Of a stretch of 35,612 nucleotides of DNA, positions 17,478 through 23,877 are shown piece after piece. Source of the stretch: Erysipelotrichales bacterium (GTDB lineage Bacteria; Bacillota_I; Bacilli_A; Acholeplasmatales; WRBM01); assembly GCA_009784525.1 (NCBI GenBank), contig WRBM01000020.1, positions 1-35,612 of the forward strand, given 5' to 3'. The translations under genes and the position numbers were made by a program. The number at the start of each line of letters is the position of its first letter. Position 1 is the stretch's first letter. A model generated the notes under the pieces. The model ran no database searches, was not told the DNA's origin, and worked only from the letters and a program-made list of their open reading frames with translations.

Positions 17478-17506
17478 ATTTTATCACAAATTAACTTTTG
17501 TTTCAA
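17478..17506 (-). promoter_or_regulatory. Promoter of the deo-ymfFH operon
   Basis: On the minus strand, TTGAAA (17506-17501), 17 bases, TAAAAT (17483-17478), with AAAGGAGCG before the ATG of the first gene. I see no DeoR-like palindrome. Confidence 0.8.
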
Positions 17507-17583
17507 TGAAATGCGTCATTTTTCGCTAAATTATCTTAAATTTCTCTTTTTTAAAAAAGTAAGTAAAATCTTTTGTTTGCGAT

Positions 17584-17613
17584 AAAAAAAAGACAATCCT
17601 AAAATTGCCTTTT
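17584..17613 (-). terminator. Terminator after the Fic remnant
   Basis: The minus-strand stem AAAGGCAAT / ATTGTCTTT has a six-base loop and is followed by a run of Ts. Confidence 0.75.
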
Positions 17614-17622
17614 AAATAATGT

Positions 17623-18433
17623 TTATTTCTTGAAATATCTTTGATTTTTACTAGTTGGAGTATTAGGATTAGTCAATCCTATCAATCCTGCCTCTATTGC
17701 TGGCTGTAAATAATTTTTTCTGAATGATAATTTTGATTTCATGCCAAGAAGCATCATTATTTCATTTGCACTCATCGGATATTCCTGCATCACATTAAGT
17801 AGTTTTCTGACTTGCTCAGTAATGTGATTGATATGATTCCTTGTGTTGCTGACAAGCTCTTGTACAGCATCATGAATAGCCCTTAGCATATATTTTATAA
17901 ATGGATTAGCGCTACCGACATATGTTGATTCAGCAATAGCTTTATAATATTCTTGATGTCTTAATTTGACCATACTTTCAATTGGTATCCATGCAAAAAT
18001 TGGATTCCATTTTGACAATATTATCGTTTGCCATAATCTTCCCATTCTACCATTGCCATCAGCAAAAGGATGAACGAATTCAAATTCATAATGAAACACA
18101 CTTGATTTAATTCATGGGTGTGTTTTACTTGACTTAAGCCAATTAAATAGCTTTGAAATTAAGTCTGGTACGTGTTTTATATGCTTTAAATGCATTGTTA
18201 GCTTCGTGAATCTCACTTTGAGGTCCCATAACAAGCTTTCCGTCGATAATGTCCGTTACCTGTTCAACTGTTAAAGTGTTTTGTTCAATTGCTAATGAGA
18301 ATCGATTTTATCCACCCAATTTTTCTTAATTTTGGAAACTGCCTACATTCGAGATACGCCCAAGCATTTCTATGATGTTCGCAACAATTTCTAACATTTC
18401 ATCATCTAAACTAAAAGGCGGAATGTAATCCAT
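17623..18433 (-). pseudogene. Fic family protein, degenerate
   Basis: Fic enzymes AMPylate target proteins. The C-terminal 158 codons (17623-18099) are intact and hold the full catalytic motif HPFADGNGRMGRLW. The upstream third is decayed. The minus strand first gives DYIPPFSLDDEMLEIVANII (from about 18431), a typical Fic N-terminal region, then stops and shifts frame. It resumes as SLAIEQNTLTVEQVTDIIDG, and is broken again before the catalytic part. A small protein starting at 18099 could still be made but would lack the substrate-binding N-terminus. Confidence 0.8.
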
Positions 18434-18487
18434 GAACAAAACGAGAATAAATTTTCGTTACGGGCTGATGCCTATCTTTATAAGAAA

Positions 18488-18673
18488 TTACAGTGTTACT
18501 TGTAATCTTATGGGTGTTGTTAGACCGCTATTCCTCAGATTCTGAATTACTTCATCGTCTTTGGGTTTACTTTTTGCCATTATATTTAAACTGGCTAATA
18601 TCTGAATTAATAAGCTTCCTGTCTTAATCTGGAATAAGTGATTATTTCTCTTACTAAGATGCTCTTTTTTCAC
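18488..18673 (-). CDS. Short hypothetical ORF beside the Fic remnant
   Basis: Sixty-one codons start with a GTG (preceded by CGAGG) just downstream of the promoter in repeat copy B. The C-terminal 19 residues (IQNLRNSGLTTPIRLQVTL and stop) recur with few changes at the right edge of the window (35551-35610). Two genomic copies with the same stop suggest a real small protein family or the conserved end of a larger mobile gene. I do not recognise it. Confidence 0.4.
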   Translation of the reverse strand: MKKEHLSKRNNHLFQIKTGSLLIQILASLNIMAKSKPKDDEVIQNLRNSGLTTPIRLQVTL

Positions 18674-18676
18674 CTC

Positions 18677-18882
18677 GATTCTTATTAAGAATATGAGGTT
18701 ATTATAACACTAAAATCTAATAAAAACAAGAATTATTTTAAATTTTTTTCAGCTTGATAAAACTTTCTAGATAAAGCAAATAAAACTATGGTTTTAGGGT
18801 TAACTTTGAGAAAAAATTCTCTCATATACGCATATGTAGTATACATAATATTAAGAATAAATATTGTTATAAGTTGAAAATA
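18677..18882. repeat. Dispersed ~200 bp repeat, copy B
   Basis: Partner of 11896-12096. It carries a minus-strand promoter, TTGTTT (18729-18724), 17 bases, TATAAT (18706-18701), directed at the 61-codon ORF and the Fic remnant. The hairpin-like GAGAAAAAATTCTC near 18808 is shared with copy A with one base difference. Confidence 0.8.
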
Positions 18883-19046
18883 GAAATTCCTAATGAATAA
18901 AATACACCTCTTATATTATTATACATTATAGTTTTAACATTTTCAAGTTTCTTGTATGTTTTCTTGTATGTTAATAATGTACAAGCTATTTGCAATAAGT
19001 GTTTTAAGGCCTTATCTTTTGAGCAAGCGTCAATTATTAGATTATG

Positions 19047-19096
19047 AAAAAATCATAATACAAGTTTAACAGCCTGCTTTATTATTATGATTTTTT
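19047..19096. repeat. Long inverted repeat in a gene-free stretch
   Basis: AAAAAATCATAATA (19047-19060) and TATTATGATTTTTT (19083-19096) form a perfect 14-bp inverted repeat with a 22-base loop. The A and T tracts allow it to terminate in both directions. Otherwise 18883-19140 shows no gene. Confidence 0.6.
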
Positions 19097-19140
19097 AATT
19101 TGATCATTATTAAATAATTATATATCTCATATAATTTAAA

Positions 19141-19166
19141 AGCTAGGCAGTTTTCACTACCTAGCA
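19141..19166 (-). terminator. Terminator of tRNA-Arg
   Basis: On the minus strand, GCTAGGTAGT and ACTGCCTAGC pair with one U-G wobble around a GAAA loop, followed by TTTT. It lies 11 bases after the CCA end of the tRNA. Confidence 0.85.
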
Positions 19167-19177
19167 GATAATTAATA

Positions 19178-19254
19178 TGGCGTTCCAAGAGAGATTCGAA
19201 CTCCCGACCTACGGCTTAGAAGGCCGTTGCTCTATCCAGCTGAGCTATTGGAAC
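19178..19254 (-). tRNA. tRNA-Arg (anticodon UCU), reconstituted at the element junction
   Basis: The 77-base gene folds as a full cloverleaf: acceptor GTTCCAA/TTGGAAC, D arm GCTC/GAGC, anticodon arm ACGGC-CTTCTAA-GCCGT, T arm GGGAG-TTCGAAT-CTCTC, and an encoded CCA after G73. The anticodon TCT reads AGA. The first 45 bases are part of the direct repeat bounding the mobile element, so the 5' half seen here was brought by the element. The promoter region upstream of 19254 is therefore element DNA; only a CATAAT at 19270-19265 with no good -35 is visible. Confidence 0.95.
19210..19254. repeat. attL core (45 bp direct repeat)
   Basis: Identical to 34363-34407. It covers tRNA-Arg bases 1-45, from the 5' end through the anticodon stem. 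The TTAGAAG anticodon-loop segment at 19216-19222 is the likely strand-exchange region. Confidence 0.9.
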
Positions 19255-19278
19255 TTATTCAAATATTATGCGACTTTT

Positions 19279-19307
19279 GGTCACATCTTCTGATGTGGCC
19301 TTTTTTT
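19279..19307 (+). terminator. Terminator-like hairpin at the left end of the element
   Basis: GGTCACATC (19279-19287) pairs with GATGTGGCC (19292-19300) around TTCT, followed by seven Ts. It points rightward although no gene precedes it in the integrated state. In an excised circle it would end transcripts coming across the attachment site from the promoter at 34249. Confidence 0.8.
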
Positions 19308-19383
19308 ATTTTATCATATTTTTTTTTGAAAATCAATATGAAAATGAAAATGCAATGAAAATCTTTGCGTAAGGAGTTGAATT

Positions 19384-19569
19384 TTGAAACAATTTGTTAC
19401 TAAAAAACTTAAAGACTGTAGTATTGAGGAATTAAATGGCTTTTGCAAACAGCACGCAAGCTGCGAAAGATGTCCTCTTAACTTCTCCTCGAGAGAATGC
19501 TACTTAACTACTACGTCGAACGAAAAACTAGAATTTTGGAATGATGTTGAAGTAAGAGTGAATTTATAG
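19384..19569 (+). CDS. Small cysteine-rich protein
   Basis: The product of 61 residues starts at a TTG with AAGGAG eight bases upstream. Its five cysteines (13, 20, 23, 31 and further on; CKQHASCERCP) suggest a metal-binding or redox-stabilised micro-domain. It has no membrane segment or signal. It is the first gene of the rightward series, 18 bases before the next. Function unknown. Confidence 0.6.
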   Translation: MKQFVTKKLKDCSIEELNGFCKQHASCERCPLNFSSRECYLTTTSNEKLEFWNDVEVRVNL

Positions 19570-19587
19570 AAAAAAGGGTGATTTTAA

Positions 19588-20007
19588 ATGAATAGAACCT
19601 ATCCACAGAACAAAAATCCAGTAAAAAGGACATCTGCTGAAAAGTATCAAAGACATAGAGAAGCTGCTTCTGGCTATTTAAACCGAATCAGTTTGCCAGA
19701 TAGCGACAACAAAGAAAGACTACACTGTAAAAACTTAGCTCTTTATCACGATTGTTTAAGTCGCTTGAATTTGCTCAATATGCAAGGTTCTACCGCTTCT
19801 CAAAGCGAACGTGAGCGCTTGGCAAAGGAACTAAAGCGACTTTCAAGAAGTATCCGTGGGGCTAAAGATTATGTCGCTAAAAGGAATTTTGAGCGTAAAG
19901 GCTATATAGTTTTAGATCCAAAATGTAAGCATTGCGGATATGGTCTTTATTCTTATCGAGCTAAAAAAGGAATTTGCATTGTGTGTGAAAAGAAAGGGTT
20001 GCGCTAA
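19588..20007 (+). CDS. Basic protein with C-terminal zinc ribbon
   Basis: The 139-residue, strongly basic protein has a helical middle (SERERLAKELKRLSRSIRG, about 73-92) and a C-terminal zinc ribbon with CKHCG and CIVCE pairs (about 114-134). It is probably nucleic-acid binding. The stop and the next start overlap (TAATG), indicating coupled translation. No family recognised. Confidence 0.65.
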   Translation: MNRTYPQNKNPVKRTSAEKYQRHREAASGYLNRISLPDSDNKERLHCKNLALYHDCLSRLNLLNMQGSTASQSERERLAKELKRLSRSIRGAKDYVAKRNFERKGYIVLDPKCKHCGYGLYSYRAKKGICIVCEKKGLR

Positions 20008-20198
20008 TGTTCGGTAAAAAGCCTAAAAAAGAGGTTTGGATTGATATTTATCAAAATGGAAAACTTGTTGGCAGAGCTAAAGCTGGTGGCTTAGTAAAAA
20101 TGCCAATCTTCAAAAATGTTACCTATAAAAAAGGTTTCTATGAGTTTAAAGTAACTCATGAAAAAGTCCCAGTGCAAAAATGGAAGGTGGTGATATAA
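20007..20198 (+). CDS. Small beta-rich hypothetical protein
   Basis: This 63-residue protein has a basic start (MFGKKPKKE) and alternating hydrophobic strands (VWIDIYQNGKLVG, FYEFKVTHE). It has no signal or membrane helix, so it does not look like an inovirus coat protein. It overlaps the preceding gene by one base. Confidence 0.55.
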   Translation: MFGKKPKKEVWIDIYQNGKLVGRAKAGGLVKMPIFKNVTYKKGFYEFKVTHEKVPVQKWKVVI

Positions 20199-20199
20199 A

Positions 20200-20403
20200 G
20201 TGGGAAATATAAAATATTTTGCAAAGCATAAAAAGTTAAAAGTTTCCGCTGGATTTGAAACAAAAGAAAGTCGCGACAAGTATATAAGAACTAGTATATC
20301 GAATGGTCATCCTTGGATTGCATGTGAGGCAAAAGATATTTGTATATCGTGCCATCAAAATTTTGATGAAAATTATTTTAAAAAAATGCGAGCAATATAT
20401 TAA
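20200..20403 (+). CDS. Small hypothetical protein, GTG start
   Basis: The 67-residue product starts at GTG after GGAAGGTGG. The C-terminal part has two cysteines in CISCHQNFDENYF that may bind metal. It is co-oriented and nearly contiguous with the neighbours on both sides. Function unknown. Confidence 0.5.
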   Translation: MGNIKYFAKHKKLKVSAGFETKESRDKYIRTSISNGHPWIACEAKDICISCHQNFDENYFKKMRAIY

Positions 20404-20431
20404 AAGAAAAAAATGAAAGGGGGTGAACTGA

Positions 20432-20707
20432 ATGGCAAAAGTTAGAAATTTTTCCGAAAATAATCGCCGTATGAAACAAAATGCTTACAAAACTGATAGA
20501 AATGGTAATGTTGTTCTTGATCAAAATGGAAATCCGCAGTACTTAAGCGATTTTGCTCGTGGGCGTGCTGCTGGTCAAAATGACGTTATGGCAATGACTG
20601 CAATTAACGTAGCTAAAGCTAATGGTTCTTATGTCTCTAAGACGAGAAGGCCAAGGACGGCAACTAAACAAAATTACATTGATTATGATCCAAGTCGTTA
20701 TAACTAA
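20432..20707 (+). CDS. Small basic protein, possible DNA-associated or virion protein
   Basis: Ninety-one residues, very basic and polar, with a strong AAAGGGGGTGA ribosome site. The middle (DFARGRAAGQNDVMAMTAINVA) could form one amphipathic helix; the ends are disordered and rich in R, K, N and Y. There is no signal peptide or clear membrane span, so it does not match a classical filamentous coat protein, though its position just before the secreted proteins is where such genes sit. Confidence 0.55.
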   Translation: MAKVRNFSENNRRMKQNAYKTDRNGNVVLDQNGNPQYLSDFARGRAAGQNDVMAMTAINVAKANGSYVSKTRRPRTATKQNYIDYDPSRYN

Positions 20708-20727
20708 TTTTGCATTCGAATGCAAAA
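20708..20727. promoter_or_regulatory. Perfect 20 bp palindrome, site 1 of 4
   Basis: TTTTGCATTCGAATGCAAAA lies between two genes, just before the ribosome site of the gene at 20744. Related sites are at 27482, 27928 and 31666. Confidence 0.75.
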
Positions 20728-20743
20728 ATGAAAGGAGCCTATC

Positions 20744-21259
20744 ATGGCACAAAAAAAAGAACAAAATGATTTAATTAAAGAAACATCTAATGATGATGTT
20801 ACTAGCACAAGCGAAAACGCAAAAGAAACAACTCCAGCAGTTGCATTAATCAAAATTACACAAGCTCCTGTTGAATTAACTCGGACTTCTCCTAAAAGAG
20901 GTGATCCAATTTATGGAGTAAGATATAAGTTAAATGATGATATTACTCTTAATACGAAACGTGGCGACATCAAAGAATCAATGTTCAGACTAATTTGTAA
21001 AGAACGTGGTATCACTTCTATGCAAGAATCAGTAACTCTAGGCGCTAAAGTTGAGTTGCATTACGGTCTTCGTTCTGACGGATCTACTTATCGCTATGCA
21101 GCTATTAAGCTGTCTAAGAATACTAAAAAACTTAACCTCTTCTTGGATTCCAATCAGGAAGTTATGCTTGAGATTAATTCCGCAAACGGGAAGGCTTATG
21201 ATTGGGAATTGAAAGAGATTGCTGATTATGAGAAATACCTCGAGGAAGAAAGTGACTAA
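20744..21259 (+). CDS. Beta-rich protein with acidic ends, candidate ssDNA-binding protein
   Basis: The 171-residue protein has an acidic, disordered N-terminus (residues 1-30), a beta-rich core (about 35-150, with paired strands such as VRYKLNDDITLNT and VELHYGLRSDGSTYRYAAIKL) and an acidic tail ending EKYLEEESD. An acidic tail on a beta core is the general plan of ssDNA-binding proteins, and filamentous phages need one in this part of the genome; this is inference from position and shape only. No family signature is visible. The ATG follows AAAGGAG, and the end overlaps the next gene by one base. Confidence 0.55.
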   Translation: MAQKKEQNDLIKETSNDDVTSTSENAKETTPAVALIKITQAPVELTRTSPKRGDPIYGVRYKLNDDITLNTKRGDIKESMFRLICKERGITSMQESVTLGAKVELHYGLRSDGSTYRYAAIKLSKNTKKLNLFLDSNQEVMLEINSANGKAYDWELKEIADYEKYLEEESD

Positions 21260-22602
21260 TGATGAAAAGGGTAATTATTTTTATAGGCGTGGTCTTCTGC
21301 GCCTTTCTCCTTTATCGGCCGCCTGTTGAAGCTTCTTCCATAGATTGTGGGAGAATTGGCTGTTCGATTGAAGATATTTTGGATCATTCTAATTGGCAGG
21401 AAGAAATGCAGGAAATGCTTAATGTTATGAATATAGATTTTTCAAGGTTTGAGCATGGTGAAGTTGTTGGCCTTATGTATACGCAACCGTTTCGTTATAC
21501 TCCTTGGCACATCCTAAGACATCTAAATCGTGACCAAAGGTATCTGGTATTAGTCTGGGTTGACTTACGGGGCAACTGGGAAGAAGGTTTAGTTGAAATA
21601 ACTATTAATGGGACAACCCACAGAGCTGTCACGGGTCGTGAAATGCAACAACTTAATATGGATCCTTTTATAGCTCCTTATTTTCCTGGTGGACCACTTG
21701 TCTTGAGTGATAGACTTGTCAGATTTGACCTTTTAAAGTCATTTGATTATTCTACTTTAAATCCTGGTCGAAACCCTGTTGTGATTGAAGATTATAGAAT
21801 TGGCCGTGTTGACTTTGATGAAATCTGGAGTTTAAACAGATTTGATCAAAGACTTACTTTTGCGGTAGATACGAACGAGTCAAGTTTTTCATTATTAGAA
21901 CATAAGCGCATTGAGATTACTGACAAAGTATTGTTTGTTGATAGAACATTTTGGCGCGAAAGATCCTTTTATTACTTGTACTTCTCTACGGACATCCCGA
22001 TGCAATATGTCTTTCAAATTGATTTAGGACTTATTGAAGTCGTTCGTGAAAGAACAGGCGGAATGTTTAGCCGCTGGGAGGAAAGGCAGATTAGACGGGA
22101 TATTACGATACATGCTGATGAAGTCGGGTATGATGCCAGATTTCGCCGAATACACCGATATTATGGGATAACACCTTTTAGAACTGAGGACAACCCTAAT
22201 AGGACTTATCAAAATCGAACTTTTGACTGGCAAGTGTTTTTAAATGCATGGGGTACTGAACGTATGGGGCGCTTCTGGAATGGGTGGGTTTCTTCTGAAA
22301 TGGAATTTGCAGACATCAGATACGCAAAAATTCTTGTGCTCTACTTCCAAGACTTTGAAGGTATCTATTGGGAATTACCTGCCAATGATCGGTGGACAGC
22401 TGTCCAACCGATGCCGCCAAGCTGGGATAGGGAAAACGAAAGAGTCCCTGTATGGCCAGGGTTGCCAAATGTGCCAGGTCTTCCTGATTTGGGTCGGATT
22501 CAACAATTAATGCTTCTTGGAGCTATAATTGTCGGTGGTGTTTGTCTTACTATTGTTCTATTTATTGTAAGAGACTTTACTAGTAATAAGAAAAAAGAAT
22601 AG
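21259..22602 (+). CDS. Secreted, C-terminally anchored protein (pIII-like position)
   Basis: The 447-residue protein has a signal peptide (about 1-26, cleavage near VEAS), a large outside domain rich in W, R, F and Y, and a C-terminal membrane helix (LGAIIVGGVCLTIVLFIV, about 419-437) followed by a short lysine-rich tail. A C-terminally anchored ectodomain made just before a Zot-like ATPase is the plan of the filamentous phage adsorption protein pIII. No sequence family was recognised. Two cysteines near the mature N-terminus (CGRIGC) may form a disulfide. Confidence 0.7.
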   Translation: MMKRVIIFIGVVFCAFLLYRPPVEASSIDCGRIGCSIEDILDHSNWQEEMQEMLNVMNIDFSRFEHGEVVGLMYTQPFRYTPWHILRHLNRDQRYLVLVWVDLRGNWEEGLVEITINGTTHRAVTGREMQQLNMDPFIAPYFPGGPLVLSDRLVRFDLLKSFDYSTLNPGRNPVVIEDYRIGRVDFDEIWSLNRFDQRLTFAVDTNESSFSLLEHKRIEITDKVLFVDRTFWRERSFYYLYFSTDIPMQYVFQIDLGLIEVVRERTGGMFSRWEERQIRRDITIHADEVGYDARFRRIHRYYGITPFRTEDNPNRTYQNRTFDWQVFLNAWGTERMGRFWNGWVSSEMEFADIRYAKILVLYFQDFEGIYWELPANDRWTAVQPMPPSWDRENERVPVWPGLPNVPGLPDLGRIQQLMLLGAIIVGGVCLTIVLFIVRDFTSNKKKE

Positions 22603-22614
22603 AAAGGAAAATTT

Positions 22615-23877
22615 ATGAAAATAACAAAATATTTAACATTATTATTTATTATATGCGCATTTGCGCTTATTAAAATTCCCTGTGAAAATCTTGCTATGGA
22701 CGCTTCGTCTAATAATGTGAACGGCTGGCAAGAAATTACTTTTAACTTACGAGAGAGCGAATGGCATGATCTTGATATTCTCTCAATAAACTTCGACGGT
22801 TTTCATTTTGAAGTTAATCAATTAATAAGGTTTCATTTTACCGAGAACTTACCTGATAATACTGGTATTTTGACGGCTGGCGGTGGTGACGGTATATCTT
22901 CATGGGGAGGCTATTGGTCGTGTAATGTGAGTAATTTATGGATGGATGCGATGTTTACTCGTGGTTCGAATTGGTTTGAATTTCAAATTGATGAAGCTTG
23001 GAGAAACATTTTAAATTGGCCAGAAGAAAATATGTTAGAGGTAATTAATTCTATTGGTCTTGTATATCTGGCTGATCCGATATGGGAAACTGTTGATATA
23101 ATTGTGGAAAGTTATGCAGCTGTAACTAGTCTTAATGATTCTATTGATCATGTCGTTTTTGACAGAGAGATTGATATTGCTTTTCAAAGATTACGAATTA
23201 CATGGGATACAACGGACAATGATTTTTGGTTTGCTACTCCTCAACATATTTTCACATTCTCAAGAATTTTTAACCCAGATTTTTCATTTCGTGTAGCTTA
23301 TCCTGACGTGGGGATGTGGAATATTTTTATGAGTAGATATATGGATGATGCCTATTTTTGGATAGATGAGAGTTTGCTTATTGTTGAGATTGAAACACAG
23401 GATCATGAAGAAATATTTCTTCGTTCCGCTGGTGTTCTTAAAGTAGAAATTACTCAAAGTCCAATATTTGAAGTTCCTGGCCCTTCTATTACAGGACCAA
23501 ATAGACATATAACGGAAATTGGAGATTTGTTAACGGAAGATGATATTATTTCAGCTCTAACTTTTAGCGAGTATGTTGTTGTAACGCTGGAAGGTTTTGA
23601 AGTTTATTATGAAGCTGTCTTAAATGGGGATCTCGGAACTTTCATTATTGTGTTAACTGCACGAGGTGTATTCGGTAATGAAACGACAATGAATATTGCG
23701 ATTGAGATTGTTGAAACGCTTGATAATGGCGGTGATGATTATTACGATGATGACGGGTTTAGTTTTCGTGAACTATGGAATAATGCTTCTGCGGTTGAAA
23801 TTACTCTTGCGATACTAATACTTGCAATATTTAAATTATGGTTATGCAAGAAAATATGGCGCCGGAAACGCAAATAA
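22615..23877 (+). CDS. Second secreted, C-terminally anchored protein
   Basis: The 420-residue protein has a signal peptide (about 1-28), a large outside region, an Ig-like or cadherin-like beta domain near 300-370 (ALTFSEYVVVTLEGFEVYYE...NETTMNIAIEIVET), an acidic linker (GGDDYYDDDGF) and a C-terminal membrane helix (VEITLAILILAIFKLWLC) with a very basic end KKIWRRKRK. It starts 13 bases after the preceding anchored protein and overlaps the Zot-like gene by about 40 bases. The two may form one surface or virion-tip complex. Confidence 0.7.
   Translation: MKITKYLTLLFIICAFALIKIPCENLAMDASSNNVNGWQEITFNLRESEWHDLDILSINFDGFHFEVNQLIRFHFTENLPDNTGILTAGGGDGISSWGGYWSCNVSNLWMDAMFTRGSNWFEFQIDEAWRNILNWPEENMLEVINSIGLVYLADPIWETVDIIVESYAAVTSLNDSIDHVVFDREIDIAFQRLRITWDTTDNDFWFATPQHIFTFSRIFNPDFSFRVAYPDVGMWNIFMSRYMDDAYFWIDESLLIVEIETQDHEEIFLRSAGVLKVEITQSPIFEVPGPSITGPNRHITEIGDLLTEDDIISALTFSEYVVVTLEGFEVYYEAVLNGDLGTFIIVLTARGVFGNETTMNIAIEIVETLDNGGDDYYDDDGFSFRELWNNASAVEITLAILILAIFKLWLCKKIWRRKRK

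Noticed and set aside
18883-19140. CRISPR array or riboswitch in the gene-free stretch left of the tRNA
   Set aside because: There are no regularly spaced repeats; only one long inverted repeat with A/T tracts is visible.
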